From CAWJFJ01 sp963800065 (lineage in GTDB: Bacteria; Actinomycetota; Acidimicrobiia; Acidimicrobiales; UBA8190), in the NCBI GenBank assembly GCA_963800065.1, contig CAWCZO010000007.1, positions 1-64,000 on the forward strand: a stretch of 64,000 nt of DNA, read 5' to 3'. Shown here one piece after another: positions 7,876 to 18,066 of the stretch (position 1 is the first letter of the stretch; each line of letters opens with the position of its first letter). The notes under the pieces are model-generated. The model saw only the letters and a list, made by a program, of their open reading frames with translations. It was not told where the DNA came from and did not search any database. The position numbers and the translations under genes are program-made.

Positions 7876-8674
7876 TCATGGGGCGTTGCGTTCGCGCTGG
7901 AGGTAGCCGGCTGTCATTCCGCCGTCGATCAGCAGCGTGGTCCCGGTGATGAAGGCGGCCTCGCCGCTGGCGTAGAACACCGCCGCGGCGGCCACGTCGC
8001 TGGCCCGGCCGATCCGGCCGATCGGCGGCACGGGCCACTGGCCCGCTGCTGTCCTGGCGGTCCTGGCCACCGGGCGGGGTCATGTGCCGCATGCCGGGCC
8101 AGATGTCGCCCGGGCACAGCACGTTGGACCGCACGCCGTCCCGGCCGCCGTCCAGCGCGAGCATCTTGCCCAGCATGACGACGGCGGCCTTGGTCACCGA
8201 GTACAGGCCGATGGCCTGTTCACCCCAGATCCCCGCGTCGGAGGCCACGTGGATCATGCACCCGCGGCGCCGGGCCAGGTACGGGTAGGCCTGCTGCGCG
8301 TACAGCAGGTAGCCCCGGACGTTGACATCCATCACCCGGTCATAGTCGGCCAGCGGCGTGTCGATCAGCCGGGCGCTCACCCCGGCGCCCGCGTTGTTCA
8401 CCAGCACGTCCAGCCCGCCCAGATGATCCGCGGCGGCGCGCACCGACCACGCCACGGCGCCCGGGTCGGCGGCGTCCGCGGCCACGAACCGGGCACCCGG
8501 CCCGAGCGCCTGCTCAGCTTGCCGGCCCAGGTCATGATCGCGGCCGGTGATCACTACCGTCGCGCCCTCACCCAGGAACCGCCCGGCGATGGCCAGGCCC
8601 AGGCCGGTCGTGCCGCCCGTGATCAGCGCGCACTTGCCCTCCAGCACCCCCACGGTCCCCTCCGCCACACCCAT
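7876..8674 (-). pseudogene. SDR-family oxidoreductase, frameshifted
   Basis: NAD(P)-dependent short-chain dehydrogenase. The first frame from ATG 8674 carries LITGGTTGLGLAIAGRF (cofactor glycine loop), VLVNNAGAG, and the catalytic VASDAGIWG...YSVTK pair. After GMRHMTPPG, near 8040-8070, reading continues in another frame as PPIGRIGRASDVAAAAVFYA and TGTTLLIDGGMTAGY, the normal SDR C-terminus, ending near 7876. So there is one indel, either decay or a sequence error. If corrected, the protein would be about 265 residues. Confidence 0.82.
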
Positions 8675-8708
8675 GGCCGACCAGTCTAAGGAGCCGTCCA
8701 CCGGGGCG

Positions 8709-8975
8709 TCATGACGCCGCAGCCATCACTGTGGATAACACTCTGGCCGTGTCGCGGCGCAGGCGCCAGGCGGCGCCGGCTACGAAGATCGCGAGCCACA
8801 CCACCAGATTCAGGATCCAGTCCCAGTGCAGGGTGCCGCCTACCAGCGGGTAGTGGACGAGCTGGTTGAGCCCGTACAGCGGGGTGAACCTGGCCACGGT
8901 CAGCAATCCCGGCGGGAACTGGCTCAGCGGAATGAACAGGCCGCCGGCGAAGCAGAATGCTGCTGCCCTTCTTCC
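8709..8975 (-). pseudogene. ABC-2 type permease, C-terminal fragment
   Basis: About 85 residues with FAGGLFIPLSQFPPGLL, YGLNQLVHYPLVGG and a last membrane helix WILNLVVWLAIFVAGAAWRL, matching the C-terminal end of ABC-2 drug-export permeases. The 5' part of the gene is missing: upstream of about 8975 the frame leads into unrelated sequence belonging to the qcrB relic on the other strand. A broken remnant. Confidence 0.65.
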
Positions 8976-9034
8976 AGCCTTCGATGGACACCCTCGTGTA
9001 TCACGGCTCCTGACCGGTGAACTGGACGGCGTTC

Positions 9035-10160
9035 CGGTGAGCCAGGCGTACCAGTCCGTCCTCGCGATCTCCTTCGACGTCCACGGCGGCCTCTGGTCCG
9101 GCAGGTGCACCACTGGTCGGCGGACCTGTTCGTCGCGGCGATCTGCCTGCGGCTGCTGCGGACGTTCTTCCGCGGCCGGTTCAAGGGCCGGGCCCTGCGT
9201 GACTGGCTGATCTGGGTGACGCTGCTGCCGGTCGGCATGCTGGCGGCCTACACCGGCACCATCTTGCCCGATGACGGGCTGTCCGGCGGCAGCCTCAGCG
9301 TGATCACCGGCGTGCTGCTTGCCGTCCCCGTGATCGGGACGCACCTGGTGTTCTTGATCTTCGGGGGCGCGCCTCCTGGAAATTGAGATCATCGGCCGGG
9401 ACTGCTGGGTGCACATCCTCGTCCTCCCGGTCCTGGCCAGCGCGCTGCTCCTGCTGAGCCTCCGGCCGTCGCCGCGCTGGCGGCGCCGGGTGCAAGGCCG
9501 GCGCCGCTGCTGGCGATCACCGGCGGGGTGCTCGTCCTGCTGGTGCGATCGCGCAGATCAACCCGGTGTGGCTGATCGGGCCGTACCAGGCGGGCAGCAT
9601 CAGTTCTGGCGCGGCGCCGGACTGGTACATGGCGTTCCTCGACGGCGCGCTGCGCATCATGCCGGGCTGGGAGCTGTCGATTCGCCGGGCATCCGCTGGT
9701 CCTGAGCGTGCTGCTGCCCGGCCTGATCGTGCCCGGGCTCTTCTTCACCGGCCTGGCGCTCTACCCGTTCGCGGACCGGTGGATCCTCGGCGCGCGGCCA
9801 CCACCGGGCTGCTACCGCCCGAGCCCGCCGACCCGGCGAACCGGACGGCGGCCGGGGTGGCCGGCATCGACGTTCTACGGGCTGCTGTGGGCCGCGGCGG
9901 CCAACGACCAGATCGCCTATCACCTGCAGGTCCCGCTCTACACGGTCACCTGGATCTTCCGGGTGCTCGTGCTGGCCGGGCCGGTGCTGGCGTATCTCCT
10001 CACCCGGGTCTTCGCCCACGCGCTGGCCGACCGGCGCCGCGACGAGGAACTGCACGGCAGGGAAACCGGTCGGATCATGATGAACCCGCAAGGCGGCTAC
10101 ACCGAAATCCGCGAGCCGGCCCGCCGCGCGGCGCTACCCGGCGCCCACCTCCAGTCATGA
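9035..10160 (+). pseudogene. qcrB: Cytochrome b subunit of menaquinol-cytochrome c reductase (qcrB) relic
   Basis: Pieces of actinobacterial QcrB follow in order but in changing frames: SQAYQSVLAISFDVHGGL (about 9040), HHWSADLFVAAICLRLLR and TILPDDGLSGGSL (9105-9386), EIIGRDCWVHILVLPVLAS (about 9390-9470), INPVWLIGPYQAG and PDWYMAFLDGALRIMPGWE (about 9560-9680), LLPGLIVPGLFFTGLALYPF (9708 on) and GRIMMNPQGGYTEI at the C-terminus. At least four frameshifts, plus loss of the N-terminal third. The intact protein would be a respiratory complex III subunit. Confidence 0.88.
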
Positions 10161-10176
10161 GAGGAGTACCGCAGCC

Positions 10177-10607
10177 ATGGACAGCCCGCGTTTGCTCGTT
10201 GCCGTCATGCCGACCGTGGCCCTGGCCGCCCTGTGCACGGGCATAGCCCTGACCGGCATCGCCGGCCGTGGTTCGGCTCGCGGCCACGCGGGGGAGTGGC
10301 TGGCCCGCGCGGATGCGCTGCTGCGGGTCGCCGCCGGACGGGAGACCCGAGCGCGGAACCCCAGGGTCGGTCAGGCCCGAGCTGTTGAATACCTGTACGT
10401 TCCCTGCGCTTGCAGGTGCGGCAACGGTTCCTCGGCCGGGACGCGCCGCTGGGTTCAGGAGGTGCCGATCGTCAAGAAGACGGCGACGCTGATCTACTAC
10501 ACCAGCGACAGCTGGAACCGGAGCGAGGCCATCGTCAGCCCCGGCTGCATCAGCCGCGAACTGTTCGAGGCCGACACCCGCTGCCGTCGCGGGTACCCGC
10601 CCGGTGT

Positions 10608-10608
<1 letters not shown>
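10177..10608 (+). CDS. Unidentified protein with N-terminal membrane anchor, cut at 10,608
   Basis: It starts at ATG 10177 behind GAGAGGAGTACCGCAGCC. The first 30 residues form a hydrophobic anchor (VAVMPTVALAALCTGIALTG). Further on, PIVKKTATLIYYTSDSWN and EAIVSPGCISRELFEADTRC look like real coding sequence of a protein family I cannot name. The middle (about residues 65-90) may contain an indel. Coding character ends at about 10608, where the sequence becomes antisense gyrA, so the natural C-terminus is lost. Confidence 0.5.
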
Positions 10609-11309
<701 letters not shown>

Positions 11310-11371
11310 CGTGCGTCGTCTTCCCTTCGATCATCGTGCGAACAACACCGGGCCCGCCCGGGGCTCCGTCC

Positions 11372-13324
11372 TCAGATGTCGAGGAATCGCACGTCCTTGG
11401 CGTTGCTCTGGATGAAATGACGGCGCAGCTCCACGTCGTCTCCCATCAGAACGGAGCACACCTCGTCGGCCACAGCCGCCTGTTCCACGGTCACCTGGAG
11501 CAGTGATCGACGGGCCGGGTCGATGGTGGTGTCGCGAAGCTCGTTGAAGTCCATCTCGCCCAGCCCCTTCAGGCGCTGGAACTCCTTCTGGTGATTGGGG
11601 TGCTCTTCGAGGAACCGGGCACGGGCCGCGTCGTCTTTCAGATAGACCTTCTCCTTGCCCACCAGCGTCGAGTACAGCGGCGGTTGGGCCACGTAGACGA
11701 AGCCCCCTTCGACCAGGGGCTTCATCTGGCGGAAGAAGAAGGTGAGAAGCAGCGTCCTGATGTGGGACCCGTCCACGTCGGCGTCGGCCAGGACGATCAC
11801 CTTGTGGTAGCGGATCTTCTCGACGTCGAATTCCTCGGCCAGTCCGGCGCCGATGGCGGCGATGAGGGCCTGGATCTCGGCGTTCTTGAGCATCTTGTCG
11901 ATGCGGGCCCTCTCGACGTTCAGGATCTTCCCCCGGATGGGGAGGATGGCCTGGGTGCGGGGACTGCGGGCGTCCTTGGCCGAACCCCCGGCGGAGTTCC
12001 CCTCGACGATGAAGAGCTCGCTCTCCCTGGGGTCCCGTGACGAGCAGTCGACGAGCTTGCCCGGGAGGCCGGCCCCGTCGAGCGCCGACTTGCGCCGGGT
12101 CAGGTCGCGGGCCGTCTGGGCGGCGATCCGGGCCCGTGCCGCCGTCGTCGACTTCTGGACGATCTGGTTGGCCTCGCGCGGGTTCTCTTCGAGCCAGTCG
12201 GCCAATTTCTCGTTCGTGGCCCGTTCGACCAGCGAGCGGATGGTCACGTTTCCGAGCTTGGCCTTCGTCTGCCCCTCGAACTGCGGATCGGTCAGTCGGA
12301 CCGAGATGATGGCGGTGAGACCCTCGCGGATGTCGTCGCCGTCGAAATTCGGGTCCTTCTCCTTCAGTTGCCCCTTGGCTCGCGTGTAGCGGTTGACGAC
12401 ATTGGTCAGGGCCTTGCGGAAACCCTCTTCGTGCATGCCACCGTCGTTGGTGGAGATCCCGTTGGCGAAGGAGTGGATCGAGACGTGGAACCCGGTGTTC
12501 CACTGCAGCGCGATCTCGACCTCCTGCTCGTTCTCGGACTGCCCGAACGAGCACACCTTGCGGAACAGGGACTCCTTGGCCGCGTTCAGGTGCTTCACAT
12601 AGTCCACGATCCCGCCCGTGTAGCGGTAGACGACCTTCTGTTCGCGATCGGCCCGCTCGTCGGAGAAACGGATCTCGAGTCCCTTGTTCAGAAAGGCCAT
12701 GACCTGGAGCCGCTCGAGGACGGTCTGGGCCCGGAAGTCGATCTCCTCGAACACCGAGGCGTCGGGCCAGAAGGTCACCGTCGTTCCCGTCCGGTCCTTC
12801 GGGGCCGGCCCGGTGACATGAAGCGGTTCCTTCGGCTCTCCGCCGTCGGTGAAGACGGCCACGTGGTGGTCGCCCTCACGATCGATCTCGAGCACCAGGC
12901 GGGAGGAGAGGGCGTTTACGACGGACACCCCCACGCCGTGCAGGCCGCCCGAGACTTTGTAACCCGACCCACCGAATTTCCCACCGGCGTGCAGGGTGGT
13001 GAGAACCAGCTCGGCGGCGGAGCGGTCCGGGTACTGGGGGTGGGGGTCGACCGGGATGCCGCGTCCGTTGTCCTTGACCCGGCACCCCCCGTCGGGAAGG
13101 AGGGTGACGTCGATCTGGGTGCAGTACCCGGCCATGGCCTCGTCGACGGCGTTGTCGACGACCTCCCAGACCAGGTGATGAAGGCCGGTCGGCCCCGTGG
13201 AGCCGATGTACATACCCGGACGTTGCCGGACCGGTTCGAGGCCCTCGAGAACGGTGATGTCAGTGGCGTCGTAAGAGGACCCGCGCTTTTCGTCGACCAC
13301 TTCCGGCTCAACCTTCAGCGCCAC
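11372..13324 (-). CDS. gyrB: DNA gyrase subunit B
   Basis: ATPase subunit of gyrase, 650 residues, full length. GHKL ATP site: EVVDNAVDEAMAGY, DNGRGIPV, and GGLHGVGVSVVNALS. Transducer domain follows, then the TOPRIM domain with LFIVEGNSAGGSAK and VIVLADADVDGSHIRTLLL, and the C-terminal LKGLGEMDFNEL. It pairs with gyrA to supercoil DNA ahead of forks. It lies in the minus-strand run dnaA-dnaN-recF-dciA-gyrB-gyrA; 188 bases separate it from dciA and probably hold its own promoter. Confidence 0.98.
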   Translation of the reverse strand: MALKVEPEVVDEKRGSSYDATDITVLEGLEPVRQRPGMYIGSTGPTGLHHLVWEVVDNAVDEAMAGYCTQIDVTLLPDGGCRVKDNGRGIPVDPHPQYPDRSAAELVLTTLHAGGKFGGSGYKVSGGLHGVGVSVVNALSSRLVLEIDREGDHHVAVFTDGGEPKEPLHVTGPAPKDRTGTTVTFWPDASVFEEIDFRAQTVLERLQVMAFLNKGLEIRFSDERADREQKVVYRYTGGIVDYVKHLNAAKESLFRKVCSFGQSENEQEVEIALQWNTGFHVSIHSFANGISTNDGGMHEEGFRKALTNVVNRYTRAKGQLKEKDPNFDGDDIREGLTAIISVRLTDPQFEGQTKAKLGNVTIRSLVERATNEKLADWLEENPREANQIVQKSTTAARARIAAQTARDLTRRKSALDGAGLPGKLVDCSSRDPRESELFIVEGNSAGGSAKDARSPRTQAILPIRGKILNVERARIDKMLKNAEIQALIAAIGAGLAEEFDVEKIRYHKVIVLADADVDGSHIRTLLLTFFFRQMKPLVEGGFVYVAQPPLYSTLVGKEKVYLKDDAARARFLEEHPNHQKEFQRLKGLGEMDFNELRDTTIDPARRSLLQVTVEQAAVADEVCSVLMGDDVELRRHFIQSNAKDVRFLDI

Positions 13325-13512
13325 AAACGCGCCCTTTCAGATCCTCGAACGACAGGGGGAACCACGGCGGCGGGGTCCCGTCGAAGGGGCCCCTTTCCTG
13401 TGATTCCGATGACCTCCAGTGTACCAGGAGGCTGTGCCGGCTCCTGTCTCCGACACTCTTCTCGCAGGGTCTGTGCCCCGCCCAACGCCACGCCCGATCG
13501 TGCCCGGCGGTG

Positions 13513-13851
13513 TCAGCCCCGCACACGAATATCGAGTCGGACGGGGGCGTCGCCGCCGCCGAATTCCGACGCCACGCGGGCCAGGATCTGGGGCGCGAGA
13601 TGTCGGATCTGTGTGGCCCAGGCAGGATGGTCCGCATGTACGACGAGGGTCCCGGCCACCAGGCGGACCGGGTGGACGTGCGCGGCCACCGACGGTCCCA
13701 CCAACTCCTCCCATCGTCCGAAGACCACCGAGATCAGGTCCGTTGATCCGAGGCCCAGGCGACCGGCCACCGCCCCCAGGGCCTCGGACATGGGGACGGG
13801 GCCGCCACCGGAGCGCCCACGGCTGTTGTACCGGGGGCCCGATCCCGTCAT
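13513..13851 (-). CDS. dciA: DciA-like DUF721 protein (replicative helicase loader/operator)
   Basis: A 112-residue protein with the DUF721 core: LSEALGAVAGRLGLG-like helix, VVFGRWEELVGPSVAAHVHP, LVVHADHPAWATQIRHLAPQIL and a C-terminal basic strand VRLDIRVRG. DciA helps load DnaB in bacteria without DnaC/DnaI, and the same position between recF and gyrB is occupied by Rv0004 in mycobacteria. ATG 13851 overlaps the recF stop as ATGA, so translation is coupled. Confidence 0.9.
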   Translation of the reverse strand: MTGSGPRYNSRGRSGGGPVPMSEALGAVAGRLGLGSTDLISVVFGRWEELVGPSVAAHVHPVRLVAGTLVVHADHPAWATQIRHLAPQILARVASEFGGGDAPVRLDIRVRG

Positions 13852-14939
13852 GGCCGGTCCGCCACGCTCGACAGATGCCCGGCGGCCACTTCGACGACAC
13901 GATCCGCTGTCACCATGGGGGGAGGATCGACGGCCGTGGTGAGCAGCACCTGGCCGGCCGGCAACTGCTCGACGAGTGACGCCGAGCGTCGGGCGTCGAG
14001 CTCGGAGAACACGTCGTCGAGGAGGAGGACCGGGGGTTCGTCCGTGTCTCGACGGCGCAACTCGTGCGTGGCCAGGCGCAACGCCAACGCCACGCATCGT
14101 TGCTCACCCTGCGATGCATGGGTCCGGGCCGGTCCGGGGCCCACGCTGATCTCGAGCTCGTCCCGGTGGGGGCCGACCGAGGTGACCTGGCGGCGCAGGT
14201 CCTCGCTACGCCTCTGGCACAGGGCGTCGGACAGATCGCCGTCCCACGAGCGGCGGTACGACAGCGTCACGGGCTCCGATGAGCGGGCCAGGCTCCCGTA
14301 GGCCTCGGACACCAGGGGAGCGAGCTCGGAGACGAGTGTCTCCCGAGCACGGGCCAGCTCAGATCCGGCCGTGGCCAGGCGGTCGTCCCAGACGTCGAGC
14401 GTGGCGACGATGTCGGCGTCGAGCCGGTTCCCGGCCTGGCGCAGGACCGAAGCCCGTTGTCGCAGCACCCGGTCGACGTCGGACGTCAGGAGCTCGAACC
14501 GCGGGTGCTGATCGACGAGGACGTCGTCGAGATACTCGCGACGGCCGGCCGGACCGCCCTGGACGAGGTGGAGATCATCGGGAGAGAAGACGGTGACCCG
14601 GACGGCCTCGGCCAGCTCGGAGCGGCGGCGGACCGGTTGCCGGTTGATCTGGATCCTGGCCGTCCCCGTGACGGGCAACTCCGCCTCGATGAGGATCCGG
14701 CGCGTCGCCGTCGTCGTCTCGGCCCGCAGAATCGCCCGCGAGGCGCCCTGGCGGACGAGGACGTCGCGGGAGGCCCCTCTGAGCGATCGCTGCGTGGCGA
14801 GCCATCCCACCGCCTCCAGGACCGACGTCTTGCCCGACCCGTTGGGTCCACGCAACACCGTCAGGCCCTGCGGGTCCGGTTCGATGAGAGCTTCAGAAAA
14901 ACAGCGGAAATCGTTCAGCCAGAGCGTGATGATGGCCAT
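13848..14939 (-). CDS. recF: DNA replication and repair protein RecF
   Basis: SMC-like ATPase that helps load RecA at gaps, 363 residues. ATG 14939 gives MAIITLWLNDFRCF, the normal RecF start; in-frame codons further upstream are basic filler that overlaps the dnaN end. Walker A is RGPNGSGKTSVLEA, the ABC-type signature region is ASQGEQRCVALALRLA, and Walker B/D-loop is LLLDDVFSELDARRS. It lies 22 bases after dnaN and overlaps dciA by four bases. Confidence 0.97.
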   Translation of the reverse strand: MAIITLWLNDFRCFSEALIEPDPQGLTVLRGPNGSGKTSVLEAVGWLATQRSLRGASRDVLVRQGASRAILRAETTTATRRILIEAELPVTGTARIQINRQPVRRRSELAEAVRVTVFSPDDLHLVQGGPAGRREYLDDVLVDQHPRFELLTSDVDRVLRQRASVLRQAGNRLDADIVATLDVWDDRLATAGSELARARETLVSELAPLVSEAYGSLARSSEPVTLSYRRSWDGDLSDALCQRRSEDLRRQVTSVGPHRDELEISVGPGPARTHASQGEQRCVALALRLATHELRRRDTDEPPVLLLDDVFSELDARRSASLVEQLPAGQVLLTTAVDPPPMVTADRVVEVAAGHLSSVADRP

Positions 14940-14961
14940 GCGGACCTGACGGAGGCGACAT

Positions 14962-16104
14962 CTAGGAAACGCGTACCGGCATGAGGAGATACCGGTAGTC
15001 ATCGTGCTCGGGCGCTCGGACCGTCGCCGGCTTGGTCGCGTCGAGAGTCTCGAGAACGACCTCATCGCCGAGAACGGCCTCGACACCGTCGATCAGGTAG
15101 CTGGGGTTGAAGGCGACCGTCAGCTCCTCTCCCTCGTAGTCGGCGTCGACGTCCTCGCTGGCGTGACCCACTTCTTGCGAGACAACGGTGAGCTCCACGC
15201 CACCCGCCCGCATCGACAACCGCACGGGCGTCGTGTTGTCACGGACGAGCAGGCGCACCCGGCGCAGGGCGTCGAGGAGGGACTCCTTGCCCACGCGGAG
15301 TTGGTTCGGGTACCCCGGCGGGATGAGTTGTCGGTAATCGGGGAACTTTCCGTCGAGGAGCCGGGTCATCAAACGGACGCCCGACGCGGTGAAGGTGGCG
15401 TCGAGATCGCTCACCGAGAAGCCGACGTCGGAACCACCGTCCTCCTTCTCCTTGCCCCCTCCGTCCTTCCCCCCCGCCGCCGGCAAGAGGCGCTGGAGTT
15501 CGGTCAGGGCCCGGGCCGGTATGAGGATCTGATCGGTCCCCTCGGGCAGCGGCCCGGTCCCGGTGAGGTCCCGCAGGGCGAGCCGGTACGAGTCGGTGGC
15601 CACCAGCCGGGTCCCCGTTCCCTCGGCCGCCACCAGGACACCGGTCAGCAGGGGTCGGGCGTCGTCATTGGAAGCGGCCCGGACCACCTGGCGCAACGCC
15701 TCGGCCAGACCAGCGGCGGGCAACTTCACCTGGTCCGGCCGTGGATCGGGAAGAACGGGGAAATCCTCGACCGAGAAGGTTCGGACCACGAACCGCGACC
15801 GGGCCGCCGAGATCTCGACCTCGTCGTCACCACCATCGAACGTCACCGCACCGGGCTCCAGCGACCGCACGATGTCAGCGGCCAGACGGGCCGGGGTCAC
15901 GACCGTCCCGTCGTCGAGGCCGATCGCCTCGCTCTCGACGCGGACCGTCAGATCGAGATCCGTCCCGACGACGGTGAGCCGGTTCCCGGCCACCTCGATC
16001 CGGATCCCGGAGAGTGCCGCCGCTGTCGAGCCGCGGGTGGTCACCGCCCGCCCAGCGGTCGTCAACGCCTCAACCAGGGTGTCGCGCTCACAACGGAACT
16101 TCAC
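14962..16104 (-). CDS. dnaN: DNA polymerase III beta sliding clamp
   Basis: Processivity clamp, 380 residues from GTG 16104 (V-KFRCERDTLVEAL). The three clamp domains are recognisable, with RGSTAAALSGIRIEV and TVVGTDLDLTVRV in domain 1, ATDSYRLALRDL in domain 2, and the C-terminal YRYLLMPVRVS that forms the client-peptide pocket. A Gly/Lys-rich insert (AAGGKDGGGKEKEDGGSD) lies between domains 2 and 3 and is unusual. The gene follows dnaA across the putative origin. Confidence 0.98.
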   Translation of the reverse strand: MKFRCERDTLVEALTTAGRAVTTRGSTAAALSGIRIEVAGNRLTVVGTDLDLTVRVESEAIGLDDGTVVTPARLAADIVRSLEPGAVTFDGGDDEVEISAARSRFVVRTFSVEDFPVLPDPRPDQVKLPAAGLAEALRQVVRAASNDDARPLLTGVLVAAEGTGTRLVATDSYRLALRDLTGTGPLPEGTDQILIPARALTELQRLLPAAGGKDGGGKEKEDGGSDVGFSVSDLDATFTASGVRLMTRLLDGKFPDYRQLIPPGYPNQLRVGKESLLDALRRVRLLVRDNTTPVRLSMRAGGVELTVVSQEVGHASEDVDADYEGEELTVAFNPSYLIDGVEAVLGDEVVLETLDATKPATVRAPEHDDYRYLLMPVRVS

Positions 16105-16323
16105 ACAGGGCCCCTTGCTCTTTAAAGAATTGAATTCTGACAGTGACAGTAATAGGGGTTGTGGATTGTGGATGAGAGGGCGTTGGCCGAGGCCAGAGGC
16201 CATCCGCCCGTCCACCGCCCGTCCACCGCCGTCCACCAGTGGACGGCATGGTTGGTCAGAGACCCCCTGTCATCCCCGCCCGGGGCACCTGTATCCACAG
16301 CTGCTCGAGTCTTCCCCACAGGG
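16105..16323. other. oriC: Putative replication origin (oriC) between dnaA and dnaN
   Basis: A 219-base intergenic space. An AT-rich patch (about 16118-16160, with TTTAAAGAATTGAATT) could be the unwinding element. DnaA-box-like nonamers: TCATCCACA and CAATCCACA on the minus strand within 16159-16177, GTATCCACA at 16291-16299 and TTCCCCACA at 16312-16320. Between them are three GTCCACC units (about 16209-16240). The dnaA-dnaN spacer is the usual actinobacterial oriC location. Function is inferred from position and boxes. Confidence 0.75.
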
Positions 16324-17715
16324 TCATACACCGCTCTTGATGTGCAGAATCAGCTCGGTCACCTGGTCGTAGATCTGGCGCCGCTCCTTCATCAGGGAGG
16401 AGATCTTGTCGACGGCGTGCATGACGGTGGTGTGATCGCGCCCACCGAACTCCCGGGCAATGGCCGGGTAGGAGAAGTCCGTCATCTCCCGGAAGACGTA
16501 CATACCGATCTGCCGGGCGATCACCAGGGGGCGACGGCGGCTCGGTCCGCAGAGGTCGTCGACGGTGAAACCGAAGGTCGACGCCGTGGCCTCGAGGATC
16601 ATGCCCGGCGTGATGCGGCGGGGCTGGCCGGCCAGGAGGATGTCCGACAGGACGTGTTCGGCCAGGTCACGGGAGAGGGACTGGTGGTTGAGACTGGCGA
16701 ACGCGCAGACCCGGATCAAGGCTCCCTCGAGTTCGCGGATGTTGCCCTTGACATTGGCGGCGATGAACTCGAGGACGTCGTCGGGGACCGGGAGAGGTTC
16801 CCGTTCGGACTTCTTCTGCAAGATGGCCAGGCGGGTCTCGAGCTCGGGGGGTTGGACGTCGGTGATCAGGCCGGACAGAAACCGGCTGCGGAGACGGTCC
16901 TCGAGGGTGGCGATCGATTTGGGAGGCCGGTCCGAGGTCAAGACGACCTGCTTGGACGCTCCATAGAGGTGGTTGAAGGTGTGGAAAAATTCCTCCTGGA
17001 GCGATTCCTTGCCTTCCATGAACTGGACGTCGTCGATCAACAGAACGTCGCACTCGCGGTAGTGGCGCTTGAAGGCCGCCGTGGTGTTGTTCCTGATGGC
17101 GTCCACGAATTCGTTCATGAACGTCTCGGTGGAGACGTAACGGACGTGCCGGCCGGCGAAGTTGTCCCGCACGTAATTCCCGATGGCGTGCAGGAGGTGG
17201 GTCTTCCCCAGACCGGCGCCGCCGTGGATGAAGAGGGGATTGTAGGAACGCGCCGGCATTTCAGCCACGGAGAGTGCTGCCGCGTGCGCAAAACGATTGG
17301 ACGACCCGATGACGAACGAGTCGAAGCCGTAGCGGGGATCGAGACCGCCGGCACCGGCGTCGTCGGGCCACCGGCGACGCCGGGTGGATCCGCCGGTCGA
17401 CGGCGACTCGGAGCCGGATCCTTCGTCCGGGGCCGGTGGGAGGTCGTCGACGGGCTCGGCCAAGGCCGCCTCGGCCACGTCCAGGCGGACGGTGACCTGC
17501 TGGGCGGCGACATCGGAGACGGCGGCGGCGATCAGCCCCAGAAAACGGTTCTCGATCCGGTCCCGGACCAGGGTGCTCGGTGCGGTCAGGACCAGGAGGT
17601 CGCCGTCGAAGGCCTGGGGCACGAGCCCCGTCAACCAGGTACGCCAGGTGGCGTCCGACACCTGTTCCCGGAGCGCGTCCGCACAGCGCTTCCACAGGTC
17701 GTTTGTGTCGTTCAC
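16324..17715 (-). CDS. dnaA: Chromosomal replication initiator protein DnaA
   Basis: AAA+ initiator that melts oriC. GTG 17715 is preferred (NDTNDLWKRCADAL) because the in-frame ATG at 17763 would place DnaA boxes inside the coding sequence. 463 residues: domain I WLTGLVPQAFDGDLLVL, a short Pro/Ser-rich domain II, Walker A HGGAGLGKTHLLHA, Walker B VLLIDDVQFMEGK, sensor region LRSRFLSGL, and domain IV DNA-binding signature GGRDHTTVMHAVDKI. First gene of the minus-strand replication run; probably autoregulated by boxes at 17744-17775. Confidence 0.97.
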   Translation of the reverse strand: MNDTNDLWKRCADALREQVSDATWRTWLTGLVPQAFDGDLLVLTAPSTLVRDRIENRFLGLIAAAVSDVAAQQVTVRLDVAEAALAEPVDDLPPAPDEGSGSESPSTGGSTRRRRWPDDAGAGGLDPRYGFDSFVIGSSNRFAHAAALSVAEMPARSYNPLFIHGGAGLGKTHLLHAIGNYVRDNFAGRHVRYVSTETFMNEFVDAIRNNTTAAFKRHYRECDVLLIDDVQFMEGKESLQEEFFHTFNHLYGASKQVVLTSDRPPKSIATLEDRLRSRFLSGLITDVQPPELETRLAILQKKSEREPLPVPDDVLEFIAANVKGNIRELEGALIRVCAFASLNHQSLSRDLAEHVLSDILLAGQPRRITPGMILEATASTFGFTVDDLCGPSRRRPLVIARQIGMYVFREMTDFSYPAIAREFGGRDHTTVMHAVDKISSLMKERRQIYDQVTELILHIKSGV

Positions 17716-17743
17716 CAGGCCCTCCGCCCCCCGATCGCAGGAT

Positions 17744-17775
17744 TTGTCCACAAGGAGATCCACAGGTGTGGATTG
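17744..17775. promoter_or_regulatory. DnaA-box cluster upstream of dnaA
   Basis: TTGTCCACA (17744-17752, matching the usual actinobacterial box), AGATCCACA (17756-17764) and an inverted CAATCCACA (17767-17775) lie 29-60 bases upstream of the dnaA GTG. The position fits dnaA autoregulation or an origin subregion. The remainder of the 351-base dnaA-rpmH spacer (17716-18066) holds no gene; TAACAT at 17968-17973 is a candidate -10 for the rpmH operon. Confidence 0.65.
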
Positions 17776-18066
17776 CTCGGAAGCTCGTTCCCGGCCGTGG
17801 TGGACGGGATGTCAGGCCCCGGGGAAGGAGGGCGTCGTGTCCGGGCGACCCTCGAGGAGGAGAGCCGACCGGTGTGGTGGCACGGTACACCGCCCCTCCA
17901 GGGGCTGCTAGTGGCTCATGGCCACGATTCGCGAAAGCGCTGCCTGGTCGGTGTTCGGGGACTCGCCTAACATCTACGGTCACGACTCAGGGCCGTTGTC
18001 GTGCGCTGTCGCACGAGGCCCCGGCTGGCCTGCCTCCCCCGCCGGCCCAGGAAGGAACGAAGGGAC

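Noticed and set aside
12368..13942. A 524-codon plus-strand frame opposite gyrB and dciA
   Set aside because: It crosses two real genes on the other strand and shows no domain.
16159..17970. A 600-codon plus-strand frame opposite dnaA
   Set aside because: Antisense to DnaA, which has all AAA+ motifs. High GC produces long antisense frames.
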